64,000 bases of DNA from Thiobacter sp. AK1 (GCF_039822265.1 NZ_JBAJEX010000002.1:62001-126000); one strand, 5' to 3'. Counted from the stretch's first letter, positions 19,276-28,458 are shown. Notes: generated from the sequence alone by a model not told the origin. Translations and numbers: made by a program.

Positions 19276-19408
19276 GCAAGCGCGGATGCTGCGGGGGTGT
19301 GGCGTTCCGGTGGCGGCGTTCTGTCTTCCTTCCGCCTTCGTCTCCCTGCAGCACTCGCATTCGCAACGTGCGCGGCACGCGGGCTGCCTGCCGCGGGAGG
19401 GAGCCATC

Positions 19409-21244
19409 ATGAAAAAAAGCCTCATCGCAGGCGCCATCGCCTGCGCCTTTACCCCGGCGTTCGCCGAGGAGGTTTCCACGTTTGATCTCGGCACGGTCGT
19501 CGTCACCCCCAGCCGCCATGCCGAGCCACTCACCCAGACCCTGCAAAGCACCACCGTCATCGCTCGCGAAGACATCGAGGGCGCTGGCCAACAAACCCTG
19601 CCCGAATTGCTGCAGACCAAAGGTGGCGTCGAAATCGGCGTCAACGGCGGCCCTGGGCAGGTGTCCTCCATCTTTATCCGCGGCGCCAACAGCGGCCACA
19701 CGGTGGTGCTGGTGGATGGGGTACGTCTGGACAACATCACCAGCGGCACCACGGCGCTGGAACACATTCCACTCACACAGATCGAGCGTATCGAGATCCT
19801 GCGCGGGCCCGGCAGCAGCCTCTACGGCGCCGACGCCATCGGCGGCGTAATCCAGATCTTCACGCGCCGGCCGGTGGGTTCCGGCTTCGACGCGAGCCTC
19901 GGAGTGGGCAGCGATCAGATGGGACGTGCCAGCCTGGGGCTCTGGCAACGCTGGGGGGGCACCCAGCTCAACCTGCGGCTTGCCCATGAAAGCGTCAACG
20001 CCCCCTCGGCGACCAATGACCGAGCGACGACCTGGGTCTATAACGCGGATCGCGATCCCTACCGCAACACATCCCTGAACGCCGCCCTCCGCCATGACGT
20101 GGACGCCCGCACAAGCTTGGGACTCACGGTGTTCGCTGCAGAAGGCGTGGCGCATTTCGATGCGGGCACCCCTGGCGATGCGCTCAAGAAGGAGCGCGTG
20201 CAAAGCGTGTCCGCCTACAGCCGCAAGCGCCTCACGGACGACTGGGCGAGCCTGCTACGCCTCGCCCAGGGGGTGGATGATTACCGCTGGATCAATGTGA
20301 ATTACGCGCCGGTCACTTCCACCCAGGACCAACTCACCTGGCAAAACGACATCACCCTCGGGCGCGGCGCGCGCCTCACCGCCGGCGTGGAATACGTGGC
20401 CCAGAAACTCAGCAGTGGCACGCCCTATGACCGCACCCGCCGCCACATCGCCTCGGGCTTCGCCATTTATCGTCTCGATACTGGACCCCATGCGATGCAG
20501 CTTTCCCTGCGTCACGACGAAAACAGCCAGTTTGGCGGCCATACCACCGGTGGCATCGGCTATGGCTACCGGGTTTCGCCGGCGTGGCGCGTGACCGCCA
20601 ACCTGGGCACTGCGTTCCATGCGCCGACTTTCGATCAGTTGTATTACCCCAACAGTGCCAATCCTGACCTCAAGCCCGAAAAGTCCACGGGTGAAGAAAT
20701 CGCCGTGCACTACGCCGAAGCAGGGCGCGAGGTCTCCCTCACGGGGTTTGCCAATCGCATCCGCGACCTCATCGCCTTCGACCAAAAGGTAAAGAAACCC
20801 ACTTGCCCGTGGGGCTGCCCGGTGAACGTTGCACGCGCCCGCACCCAGGGCGTGGAGCTCGCCGCCAGCCTGCCTCTCGCCAGCCAATGGCGGGCTGTGG
20901 CGCGCGCGACGATACAGGAGGCTGTGAATGCCGACAGCGGGCGACGCCTGGCAAGACGGGCGGAATACTATGGCAGCCTGGGGCTCAACTGGAAAAGCGG
21001 CCCCTGGCAGGTAGGGGCCGAAGTGGTGGGGAGCGGCGATCGCTTCGATTCTATCAACGAAGATCCGTCTAGCCACCTTCCGGGTTATGGCTTCCTCAAT
21101 CTGCGCGCAGCTTACGCCATCGACCGGACACTGACTCTCGCCGGCCGTTGGGACAACGTTTTCGATCGGACATACGAACTGGTCAAGGGCTATCCCGCCC
21201 GCGGTTCCACGGTATTCGTGGAGCTGCGCTACCTGCCGCGCTGA
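19409..21244 (+). CDS. btuB: TonB-dependent vitamin B12 receptor
   Basis: An outer-membrane barrel importing cobalamin with TonB energy. The 611 residues start with a signal peptide (MKKSLIAGAIACAFTPAFAE). A TonB-box-like FDLGTVVVTPSR and a plug domain follow (STTVIAREDIEGAGQQTLPELLQTKGGVEI; IFIRGANSGHTVVLVDGVRL; IERIEILRGPGSSLYGADAIGGVIQIFT). A 22-strand-size barrel ends in VFVELRYLPR with a C-terminal aromatic-strand pattern. The ATG at 19409 follows GGGAGGGAG and lies behind a cobalamin riboswitch, which supports B12 as the substrate. No other B12 transport genes are in the window. Confidence 0.93.
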   Translation: MKKSLIAGAIACAFTPAFAEEVSTFDLGTVVVTPSRHAEPLTQTLQSTTVIAREDIEGAGQQTLPELLQTKGGVEIGVNGGPGQVSSIFIRGANSGHTVVLVDGVRLDNITSGTTALEHIPLTQIERIEILRGPGSSLYGADAIGGVIQIFTRRPVGSGFDASLGVGSDQMGRASLGLWQRWGGTQLNLRLAHESVNAPSATNDRATTWVYNADRDPYRNTSLNAALRHDVDARTSLGLTVFAAEGVAHFDAGTPGDALKKERVQSVSAYSRKRLTDDWASLLRLAQGVDDYRWINVNYAPVTSTQDQLTWQNDITLGRGARLTAGVEYVAQKLSSGTPYDRTRRHIASGFAIYRLDTGPHAMQLSLRHDENSQFGGHTTGGIGYGYRVSPAWRVTANLGTAFHAPTFDQLYYPNSANPDLKPEKSTGEEIAVHYAEAGREVSLTGFANRIRDLIAFDQKVKKPTCPWGCPVNVARARTQGVELAASLPLASQWRAVARATIQEAVNADSGRRLARRAEYYGSLGLNWKSGPWQVGAEVVGSGDRFDSINEDPSSHLPGYGFLNLRAAYAIDRTLTLAGRWDNVFDRTYELVKGYPARGSTVFVELRYLPR

Positions 21245-21255
21245 CACCCGCAAAA

Positions 21256-21281
21256 AAAAGCCCGCCATTCGGCGGGCTTTT
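21256..21281. terminator. Bidirectional rho-independent terminator between btuB and degP
   Basis: AAAAGCCCGCC, a four-base ATTC loop and GGCGGGCTTTT form a perfect 11-bp stem with A-run and T-run flanks on both sides, so it can end both the plus-strand btuB and the minus-strand protease transcripts. It starts 12 bp after the btuB stop and ends 12 bp before the protease stop. Confidence 0.93.
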
Positions 21282-21292
21282 CGCCGGGTCCG

Positions 21293-22756
21293 TCAGTCGC
21301 CCACGCGCACCGGCACGAACAAGCGCCGATCGCCCCGCTGCAAAAGCAAGGCCAGTACTTTTGCGCCCTCGTTTTGCTTCATGAGTTTGGCGAAATGGTC
21401 GACGTCGCGCACCGGCTCGCTGTTGACGGCGAGGATCACATCCCCGGGCTGCACGCCGGCGCGTTCTGCCGGACCGGAGACGCTCTGCACCAGCACGCCG
21501 TGGCTTACCTTGAGGCGCGCCTTCTGCTGGGCGTTGAGGTTGGTGACGCCCACGCCGAGGCGACCGGATTGCTCGCCCTGAGCCTCGCCCTCGTCGGTCG
21601 CCATGGCGCTGTCGTCCCACTCGCCCAGGGTGAGGGTGAGTTCCTTCACACGCCGGTCACGCCATACTTCGATCTTCACCTTGGCACCGGGCTTGGCCGC
21701 GCCCACCATGCGCGGCAGGGTGGCGGAGTCGGGCACGTCCTTGCCATCGAACTTGAGGATCACATCCCCGGGCTGGATCCCGGCTTTCTCCGCCGCGCTA
21801 CCCGGCTCCACTTGGCTCACCACCGCACCCTTGGCCTCTTTCAGGCCGAAGGAAGCGGCGAGATCCGGCGTCACTTCCTGGATCACCACGCCCAGCTTGC
21901 CGCGGGAGACCTTGCCCGTGCCTTTCAGCTGATTGGCCACGTCCATGGCCACGTCGATGGGAATGGCAAAGGACAGCCCCATGTAACCGCCGGTACGGCT
22001 GTAGATCTGGGCGTTGATGCCCACCACTTCGCCGCGCATGTTGAACAGCGGGCCGCCGGAATTGCCTGGGTTCACTGCCACGTCGGTCTGGATGAAGGGC
22101 ACATAGCCATCGCCCGGGAGGTTACGTCCCTTGGCGCTGACGATGCCGGCGGTGACGCTATTCTCGAAACCATAGGGTGAGCCGATCGCCACCACCCATT
22201 CGCCCACCTTGAGCTTGTTGGGATCGCCGATGGGCACGGTGGGCAGGTTCTTCGCATCGATCTTGAGCAACGCCACGTCGGTCCGGCGGTCCTTACCCAC
22301 GATCTTGGCCTTGAAGGTGCGCTTGTCCGTGAGCTTCACCACCACTTCGGTGGCGTTGTCCACCACGTGGGCATTGGTGAGGATGTAGCCATCAGGGCTG
22401 ATGATGAAGCCGGAGCCCAGCGAATGGGTCTCAAATTCCTGCGGCCCATTGGGCACGGGCGGCATGAAGCGGCGGAAGAAGTCATAAAACGGATCGTCTG
22501 GGTCCAAACCGGGGAAACCCGGAAACGCTCGGCCGCGGATCTTTTGCGTGGTGCTGATGTTCACCACCGCCGGGCCTTCCTTCTCCACCAGGGCGCTGAA
22601 ATCGGGCAAGGCCACCACGGTGCTGGGCGCGGGCGCGCTGGTGGCAGGCACTTCGTTGCGCGGGGCTGCCGCGCCGGAGGAAGCGGGCTGAGAACAGGCG
22701 GCGAGAGGAAACAGCACAGCCAACAAAGCGGCCGTCTTGACCAACAGTCGGGACAT
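21293..22756 (-). CDS. DegP/DegQ/MucD-type periplasmic serine protease with lipobox
   Basis: An HtrA-family protease/chaperone for misfolded envelope proteins. The 487 residues have the catalytic triad His130 (TNAHVV), Asp160 (RTDVALLKI) and Ser233 (NPGNSGGPLFN), then two PDZ domains (LGVVIQEVTPDLAASFGLKE...; LGVGVTNLNAQQKARLKVSH...). The N-terminus (MSRLLVKTAALLAVLFPLAA, then Cys21-Ser) reads as a lipoprotein signal with lipobox LAAC rather than a plain secretion signal, so it may be membrane-anchored. After Cys21 comes an Ala/Ser/Pro linker. It is transcribed toward the shared terminator and divergent from DUF1853. Confidence 0.92.
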   Translation of the reverse strand: MSRLLVKTAALLAVLFPLAACSQPASSGAAAPRNEVPATSAPAPSTVVALPDFSALVEKEGPAVVNISTTQKIRGRAFPGFPGLDPDDPFYDFFRRFMPPVPNGPQEFETHSLGSGFIISPDGYILTNAHVVDNATEVVVKLTDKRTFKAKIVGKDRRTDVALLKIDAKNLPTVPIGDPNKLKVGEWVVAIGSPYGFENSVTAGIVSAKGRNLPGDGYVPFIQTDVAVNPGNSGGPLFNMRGEVVGINAQIYSRTGGYMGLSFAIPIDVAMDVANQLKGTGKVSRGKLGVVIQEVTPDLAASFGLKEAKGAVVSQVEPGSAAEKAGIQPGDVILKFDGKDVPDSATLPRMVGAAKPGAKVKIEVWRDRRVKELTLTLGEWDDSAMATDEGEAQGEQSGRLGVGVTNLNAQQKARLKVSHGVLVQSVSGPAERAGVQPGDVILAVNSEPVRDVDHFAKLMKQNEGAKVLALLLQRGDRRLFVPVRVGD

Positions 22757-22773
22757 GGAACACTCCTTGGGCT

Positions 22774-23763
22774 ATGATTTTTGATGCCGGCTTGCGAAAG
22801 ACAGCTGGCCCACGCAAAAGTTTACTCCCCGTGTCCGCCTTTGCGCCCCTGGATGTCCAGCTTACGCACCCTGCGGTGCGCGATCTGGCCTGGGCGATTG
22901 CCAGTCCGGGCCTGCTGGCAGCCGATCATCCGCACGCCGCGGCCGTGGTGCCCGATGCCTTCTGCGCCAAAGAGGTGGCCGAGCTTTCGCAGCTTTTGCA
23001 CAGCCTCGACCGCGATCCGGCGCCGCTCACCAAGTGGCTCGAGTCCCATCACAGCCATCGTCTGGGCGAGTATTTCGAGCGTCTCGTCGCCTTCTGGCTC
23101 ACGCACGCCGGCGCGCAAGAGCTGCGCGTGGGGTTTGCGGTAAGGGACGCAGGCCGCGTTCTAGGCGAGTTCGATTTGCTTTTCCGGCATCCCAAGCTCG
23201 GCGGCCTCGTGCACTGGGAAGTCGCGGTGAAGTTCTACTTGCTGATGGAGCCTGCGGCAGGACTTAAGGGATTCCTTGGCCCGGATTGCGCCGACCGTCT
23301 GGTGGACAAGCTCGATCACCTGTTTGGCCACCAGCTTCTGCTCGCCCACACGCCTGCCGGACGCGCTGCGCTGGGCGGCGCGCAGCCACGGGCCCAGGCG
23401 CTGGTGAAAGGCTGGCTGTTCTTTCCCCTGGATGCGTCGCGGCCACGGCTGCCAGAACTCTCCCCGGCCGCGCCCAGCGGTTGGTGGCTGCGCTACGGCA
23501 CGCGCGAGCTGCCACGACCCGCAGAAGGTGAGCGCCGCTGGAAGGTGCTGCCACGGCTTCAGTGGTTGGCCCCCGCGCTGGGACAGGAAGGGGAACGCAC
23601 CCTGTTCGAGGGAGATCACCTCGAGCACGTGCTCGCCACCCATTTCGCCCGGGCGCGGACGCCACTGCTCGTGGCGCGTCTGGCACCCGTAGCGAACGGG
23701 CTGTGGCGCGAGGACAGCCGAGGCTTCGTGGTCAGCCCGGACTGGCCATCCGCGCCGCCGTGA
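22774..23763 (+). CDS. DUF1853-family protein
   Basis: Uncharacterised family. The 329-residue protein contains the conserved DUF1853 pattern: LGEYFERLVAFWLTHAGAQEL, VLGEFDLLFRHPKLGGLVHWEVAVKFYLL and GPDCADRLVDKLDHLFGHQLLLA. The ordered acidic/aromatic residues with E...D..F....HWE.AVKFYL resemble a PD-(D/E)XK nuclease core, which is an inference. The start is uncertain: ATG at 22774 (18 bp from the divergent protease gene) or GTG at 22831. Its last 32 bp overlap the end of the convergent CobW gene. Confidence 0.82.
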   Translation: MIFDAGLRKTAGPRKSLLPVSAFAPLDVQLTHPAVRDLAWAIASPGLLAADHPHAAAVVPDAFCAKEVAELSQLLHSLDRDPAPLTKWLESHHSHRLGEYFERLVAFWLTHAGAQELRVGFAVRDAGRVLGEFDLLFRHPKLGGLVHWEVAVKFYLLMEPAAGLKGFLGPDCADRLVDKLDHLFGHQLLLAHTPAGRAALGGAQPRAQALVKGWLFFPLDASRPRLPELSPAAPSGWWLRYGTRELPRPAEGERRWKVLPRLQWLAPALGQEGERTLFEGDHLEHVLATHFARARTPLLVARLAPVANGLWREDSRGFVVSPDWPSAPP

Positions 23764-24658
23764 GCGCCGCTTCGATCTGCGCCCAGTCGGGGGCAGGCGT
23801 TTGTGCCACCACTTCCACCCGGCTGTCGCGCCGCCACGTGATGGGGGCCACCGTCAGCTGGCCGCCTGCCAGTTCGTAATCCTGCCAGTCGCGCCCCACA
23901 CGCAGCACACCCTTGGCGCGCAGAATGCGCGCGTCGCTGGCGAGCGCTTCGAACCATGCGCTGAGGCGCTCACGGTGGAACACCACCTCCGGCTCGAAAC
24001 GTAAGCTTCGCGAAACAAAGCAGCCGACCTCGTCGTGGGCCGGGTGCCATGATGCCTGCACTTCCCCGTAAGCGAGATCAAGCCAGTCAGGGTCGAGCCG
24101 ACCCTGCTGGGTACAGGCCACGTCGAGCTTGGGCGGATAAAGCGCCTCTAGAGCGGCGAGGCAGCGTTGCACCTGGGCGGGCGTGGCGAGATCGCAGCGG
24201 TTGATCACCAGCACGTCTGCCAGCGCCAGCTGGTCACGATACGTCTTTAGCGCCTGGAGCCGCGCGTCGGCGAACTGCTGGGGATCCACCAGGGTGATGA
24301 CGCTGCGCAATTCGATATGGGGCGCAAGCCAAGCATCCCGCAAGGCATCGATGATGCCCGCGGGGTGACCCACACCCGTCGGCTCGATGATCAGCCGTTC
24401 CGGGCGCACCTCGCGCAACAGCCGCGTGAGGGCGACCTTGAGGGGGAGCTGCGCGGCGCAGCAGATGCAGCCGCCAGCCACTTCCCGCACCATGACGCCA
24501 CTGGCCTGCAAGCGCGCGCCGTCGATGCCCACCTGCCCGAATTCATTCACCAGTACCGCCCAGCGACCCGACTGTCCCTTGCGCGCGAGCAGATCGAGAA
24601 TGGCGGTGGTCTTGCCCACGCCGAGAAAACCACTGATCAGATTGGTGGGGATTTTCAT
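23732..24658 (-). CDS. CobW/G3E-family GTPase, metallochaperone
   Basis: A P-loop GTPase of the G3E family that uses GTP to deliver metal ions (Zn, Co or similar) to client enzymes. From the ATG at 24658 the 308-residue protein has Walker A SGFLGVGKTTAI, the metal-binding Cys motif GGCICC (CxCC), Walker B/switch-type IIEPTGVGHPAGII and the base-recognition NRCD. The C-terminal CobW_C domain follows (EVVFHRERLSAWFEALASDARILRAKGVL). It overlaps the DUF1853 end by 32 bp, tail to tail. The B12 riboswitch 4 kb away does not show that cobalt is its metal. Confidence 0.9.
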   Translation of the reverse strand: MKIPTNLISGFLGVGKTTAILDLLARKGQSGRWAVLVNEFGQVGIDGARLQASGVMVREVAGGCICCAAQLPLKVALTRLLREVRPERLIIEPTGVGHPAGIIDALRDAWLAPHIELRSVITLVDPQQFADARLQALKTYRDQLALADVLVINRCDLATPAQVQRCLAALEALYPPKLDVACTQQGRLDPDWLDLAYGEVQASWHPAHDEVGCFVSRSLRFEPEVVFHRERLSAWFEALASDARILRAKGVLRVGRDWQDYELAGGQLTVAPITWRRDSRVEVVAQTPAPDWAQIEAALTAARMASPG

Positions 24659-24815
24659 CTTGGCTCGGAAAAACGCTATAGTGCGGCATTCTGCAAAGCC
24701 TGTCAGCGCAGGCAAGGCAGCGCAGCGAGAACGTTTGTGGCGCAGGAAACGCCGCTTCGTCTCAGCCTCCCTGCGCATGCTGGGTTTATCGTCGTAACAT
24801 TCACCCTAGACATTC

Positions 24816-26168
24816 ATGCATATCCACATTCTCGGCATCTGCGGCACCTTCATGGGCGGCATCGCCGTGCTCGCCCGCCAGGCCGGCCACACCGTCACCG
24901 GCTGTGACGCCAACGTCTATCCTCCCATGAGCACGCAGCTTGCAGCCCAGGGCATCCGCCTCATCGAAGGCTATGACCCGGACCAGATCGGGCTCGATCC
25001 GGATCTCTTCGTAGTCGGCAACGTGGTCACCCGGGGCAATCCACTCATGGAGGCCATCCTCGACCGGGGCCTGCCCTACATTTCGGGGCCCCAGTGGCTG
25101 CTGGAGAACATCCTGCGACACAAATGGGTGCTTGCCGTGTCCGGCACCCACGGCAAGACCACCACCACCTCCATGCTGGCCTGGATGCTGGAATATGGAC
25201 GGCTTGCGCCCGGCTTCCTGGTGGGCGGCGTACCGGAAAACTTCGGCGTCTCGGCGCGGCTTACGGACTCGCCCTTCTTCGTGGTGGAAGCCGACGAGTA
25301 CGACACCGCTTTCTTCGACAAGCGCTCCAAGTTCGTGCACTACCGGCCGCGCACGCTGATCATCAATAACGTGGAATTCGACCACGCCGACATCTTCCCC
25401 GACCTGGCCGCCATCGAAACCCAGTTCCACCATTGCGTGCGCACCGTGCCACGCTCAGGCCTGATCGTCGCCAATGGACGCGAGGAGAGCGTGGCGCGCA
25501 TCCTTGGCCGCGGCTGCTGGACGCCGGTGGAGTATTTCGGCGTTGCCCCGGGCTGGGCCGCCCAGGACGCTCAAGAAAGTGGATTCGACGTGTATTTCGC
25601 AGGCAGCCTGCAAGGGCGCGTCCATTGGCATCTTTTGGGCGAGCACAACCAAATGAACGCGCTGGCCGCCATCGCCGCGGCACGCCATGCGGGCGTGCCT
25701 GCAGCAGTGGCCATCGAGGCGCTTTCCCAGTTTCGCAATGTCAAGCGCCGGCTGGAAGTGCGTGGCATCGTCAACGGCGTCACCGTCTATGACGACTTCG
25801 CCCATCACCCCACGGCCATCGCCACCACTGTCGCGGGCCTGCGCCGCAGGGTGGGCAAAGCACGCATCCTGGCGGTGCTGGAGCCGCGCTCCAACACCAT
25901 GAAAATGGGTGTGCTGAAAGACCGCCTGCCGGAGAGCTTGCGCGAGGCCGATCTCGTCTTCTGCTACGGTGCCAACCTGGGCTGGGATGCCGCTGCAGTC
26001 TTCGCACCCCTGGCAGACAAGGCGGAAATCCACACGGATCTCGACGCGCTGGCGGATGCCATCGCGCGCGCCGCGCGGCCAGGCGATAACGTGCTCATCA
26101 TGAGCAACGCCAGCTTCGGCGGCCTGCATGAGAAGCTCCTCGCGCGTTTGTCGGCGTGCGCGGCCTGA
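24816..26168 (+). CDS. mpl: UDP-MurNAc:L-alanyl-gamma-D-glutamyl-meso-DAP ligase
   Basis: Peptidoglycan recycling: attaches the recovered tripeptide L-Ala-gamma-D-Glu-mDAP to UDP-MurNAc. The 450-residue Mur-ligase fold begins MHIHILGICGTFMGGIAVLA (Mpl-specific opening). It has the ATP loop AVSGTHGKTTTTSMLAWML, the domain marker FVVEADEYDTAFFDKRSKFVHY and the C-terminal YDDFAHHPTAIATTVAGLRR. The 157-bp region upstream separates it from the divergent CobW gene; I see no strong promoter there. Confidence 0.95.
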   Translation: MHIHILGICGTFMGGIAVLARQAGHTVTGCDANVYPPMSTQLAAQGIRLIEGYDPDQIGLDPDLFVVGNVVTRGNPLMEAILDRGLPYISGPQWLLENILRHKWVLAVSGTHGKTTTTSMLAWMLEYGRLAPGFLVGGVPENFGVSARLTDSPFFVVEADEYDTAFFDKRSKFVHYRPRTLIINNVEFDHADIFPDLAAIETQFHHCVRTVPRSGLIVANGREESVARILGRGCWTPVEYFGVAPGWAAQDAQESGFDVYFAGSLQGRVHWHLLGEHNQMNALAAIAAARHAGVPAAVAIEALSQFRNVKRRLEVRGIVNGVTVYDDFAHHPTAIATTVAGLRRRVGKARILAVLEPRSNTMKMGVLKDRLPESLREADLVFCYGANLGWDAAAVFAPLADKAEIHTDLDALADAIARAARPGDNVLIMSNASFGGLHEKLLARLSACAA

Positions 26169-26239
26169 GCGCGCATCCGTTCTCCTGCAACAAATGGCAA
26201 ATCGTGGATCACGCCGCGCACTGGCGGCCCATTGGGGGT

Positions 26240-27106
26240 TTATCCAGCCGCCGGCCAGCGAGGTTGCGAATGGCGTTCCAGGAAGGGGGCGAGGAAGCGT
26301 TCGGTTTCCGCCACAGTGTGCCCACCCTGGCGGGCGACACCCAGATAATCGCCATGATCCACGTGGTAAGCGGGGTCGGCCCGGGGCACGGGCTCCAGGC
26401 GGGCCAGCACTTCCGGGTCACGTTCCACTGGGCCGCTGAGGCCAAGCGCCCGTCCCCAGCGTTCCCCGAACAGAATGGTCTGGGTAAGATCCCCCAAGGG
26501 ATAGGCAAAGCGCAGCACCCAATCCTGCTCGGAGGCCAGCACGGCGACCCGCTCGGCGCCCAGGGTGCCTTCGCGATAGCCGAAACGGCCGCTTTGGCCT
26601 AGGCTGTCGTTGTCGATCGCCGGCGCCATCAACACGATGCGATCCAGTCTTAGCGTCCCGGCAAGGGCCAATCGGCGCGCGGTTGCCATCGCCACGCGGC
26701 AGCCCAGGCTGTGGCCCGCGAAGGCAACTCGGGTGCCTGGCTTTAGGTGAGTGGAAAGCCATTTCCACAAGACCTCGGCGCTGTCGTCCGCGTCGCGCCC
26801 CTCGAAGGGATAGCTCAGTGCCTTGGCCCAGCCATCCCCAGGCCAGAGCACCGCGAGCATCGGGTCGCTCAGGCCTTGGGCGGCGAGCAAGTCCATGTAG
26901 CGTGCGAGGCTGGCACGGCCCTCGCTGCGGCTCACGTTGTAGCCATGCAGCAGCACCAACAGACGTTGGCCTCGTGTGCTGGCGGTGAACTCGGGAAGCT
27001 GTGCATCCCAGTCCACCTCAACCCCGTTCACGAAGCGGTAAAGCCGCCCGGAGACCACAGGCCCGCCCACCGCCGAATCGCGCAGGTGCAAGCAATAGCG
27101 GCTCAC
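26240..27106 (-). CDS. Alpha/beta-hydrolase-fold protein of unknown substrate
   Basis: An esterase/lipase-like fold of 288 residues. RLLVLLHGYNVSRSEGRASL gives the oxyanion-side HG motif, and FAGHSLGCRVAMATARRL contains the nucleophile elbow GHSLG (Ser). Acid and His candidates lie in VLASEQDWV and in the HVDHGDYLG/GGHTVAE region near the C-terminus. The GTG at 27106 is chosen because it overlaps the upstream gene's stop (GTGA), which implies translational coupling. There is no signal peptide, so it is cytoplasmic and possibly bound to its membrane-protein partner. Confidence 0.8.
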   Translation of the reverse strand: MSRYCLHLRDSAVGGPVVSGRLYRFVNGVEVDWDAQLPEFTASTRGQRLLVLLHGYNVSRSEGRASLARYMDLLAAQGLSDPMLAVLWPGDGWAKALSYPFEGRDADDSAEVLWKWLSTHLKPGTRVAFAGHSLGCRVAMATARRLALAGTLRLDRIVLMAPAIDNDSLGQSGRFGYREGTLGAERVAVLASEQDWVLRFAYPLGDLTQTILFGERWGRALGLSGPVERDPEVLARLEPVPRADPAYHVDHGDYLGVARQGGHTVAETERFLAPFLERHSQPRWPAAG

Positions 27107-27858
27107 CCGCCCCGTCCCCGGAAGGCCTGCACCGCCGCCTGCAGCGCCGTGGCCAGATCCTTGGCCACCGGGGCGAGCGGCACGGCCGCGATGCCCACCA
27201 TGAAGCACACCACGGGTGCCGCACCCAGGTGGAGACCCACACCGAAGGCAATGGCCAAGGCCACCAACATCGCCAGTAGCTTGGTCTGGGTCACGTATTG
27301 GCGCTCGGCCAGTCCCAGGGCAGCGTCGATGCGAGCGTCGATGGCGTTTTCCAGGCGCGCCAGCGCCGCCCTCTCCTCGTCGCTGGGACCATCGCCTGCG
27401 CGTGGAATCTCGCCACTGGCGGGTGGCCGCAGCTCGCGCAGGCGCAAGAAGGCATCGGCAACGAAGGTCGCCAGACCTGCGGGCAGGCCCAGGCGTTCCG
27501 CGATCGCGGCGATGTCCTGCGCAGGTAGGAGCCCAAAGCCGATGCGCACGCCCTGCCGCAGGGTACGCGGCAGATCACCACCACTGCGTCCGGCACGATA
27601 CTGGGCCTTGATCAGCTGCATCACGTCCTGGCCATAGGCCGCCACCAGCGCCGGCAACAGGGGATCGAGGGTGCCGCGAGCAGGCCCAATCCAGGCCCGG
27701 CCGGGGATCGCGGCGCGGCCTGAGAACAGGCGTTCGAACCCGGCCAGATCAACCCACGGCACGAGCTTGAGCCCGTCCACCACACCATAGGCCGCCGCCC
27801 CCAGGGCGCCCACCGCGAGCGCCGTGGTGCCCAGATAGTCCGCCAGATTTTCCGCCAT
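27103..27858 (-). CDS. Membrane protein of unknown function, coupled to hydrolase
   Basis: An unrecognised 251-residue protein. It starts MAENLADYLGTTALAVGALG, followed by a Gly/Ala-rich hydrophobic stretch, and carries two C-terminal transmembrane segments (LLAMLVALAIAFGVGLHLG; PVVCFMVGIAAVPLAPVAKDL). The middle (about 50-190) is soluble and helical with no enzymatic motif that I recognise. The start at 27858 has a strong GGAGG seven bases upstream. Its stop overlaps the start of the alpha/beta-hydrolase gene (GTGA), so the pair form a two-gene unit. Confidence 0.72.
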   Translation of the reverse strand: MAENLADYLGTTALAVGALGAAAYGVVDGLKLVPWVDLAGFERLFSGRAAIPGRAWIGPARGTLDPLLPALVAAYGQDVMQLIKAQYRAGRSGGDLPRTLRQGVRIGFGLLPAQDIAAIAERLGLPAGLATFVADAFLRLRELRPPASGEIPRAGDGPSDEERAALARLENAIDARIDAALGLAERQYVTQTKLLAMLVALAIAFGVGLHLGAAPVVCFMVGIAAVPLAPVAKDLATALQAAVQAFRGRGG

Positions 27859-27924
27859 GCTTGCCTCCGGTTGCCATTTCTTTGGCATTAAAGCCGTTTT
27901 TTCTGCAAGCGGGGAGGGTGGTTG

Positions 27925-28458
27925 TCAGCCACGAAAGCTTTGGGCCAGGCTCATGTAATGGCGGGCGGAATAGTCGAAGTAAGCAAGCTCGTCTGCGGTC
28001 AAGGGCCGCAAAAGCTTCACCGGTCGGCCCAGGTAGAGATGGCCGGATTGCAGCACCTTGCCTTCCGGCACCAGGCTGCCTGCACCCAGCAGGACACGCG
28101 GCTCGATCACCGCCTTGTCCATGACGATGGATCCCATTCCGATCAGGCATTCGTCACCAATGGTGCAGCCGTGCAGGATGACACCATGACCGACGGTGAC
28201 CCGCGCGCCGATGATCAAGGGCGCGCCCTGGGGATCCCAATCGCTGCGATGGGAGACGTGCAGCACGGCGAGATCCTGGATGTTGGACGCCTCACCGATG
28301 CGGATGTAATTCACGTCGCCGCGGATGACGGCGCCGGGCCAGACAGAGACATGCTCACCCAGCGTCACCTCGCCGATGATCTGGGCGCTGGGATGGACGT
28401 AGCAGCTCGCAGGAATTACGGGGGTGGCGCCGTGGTGGGGCAGGATGTTGGAGGCCAT
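27925..28458 (-). CDS. Gamma-class carbonic anhydrase-like hexapeptide-repeat protein
   Basis: A left-handed beta-helix protein of the YrdA/CaiE/gamma-CA group (177 residues). It has hexapeptide repeats from about residue 20 (VHPSAQIIGEVTLGEHVSVWPGAVIRGDVN...). Three His fit the trimer-interface zinc site: in LAVLHVSHRSD and VGHGVILHGC. The C-terminal helix is ADELAYFDYSARHYMSLAQS. The ATG at 28458 gives the usual short N-terminus. Many relatives lack measurable anhydrase activity, so the reaction is unproven. It is divergent from the oligopeptidase gene. Confidence 0.9.
   Translation of the reverse strand: MASNILPHHGATPVIPASCYVHPSAQIIGEVTLGEHVSVWPGAVIRGDVNYIRIGEASNIQDLAVLHVSHRSDWDPQGAPLIIGARVTVGHGVILHGCTIGDECLIGMGSIVMDKAVIEPRVLLGAGSLVPEGKVLQSGHLYLGRPVKLLRPLTADELAYFDYSARHYMSLAQSFRG

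Noticed and set aside
24659..24815. Strong promoter TATAGT in front of mpl
   Set aside because: The TATAGT at about 24678 lies 11 bp from the only TTG-type hexamer and far from the mpl ATG, so the spacing is wrong for a sigma70 promoter.
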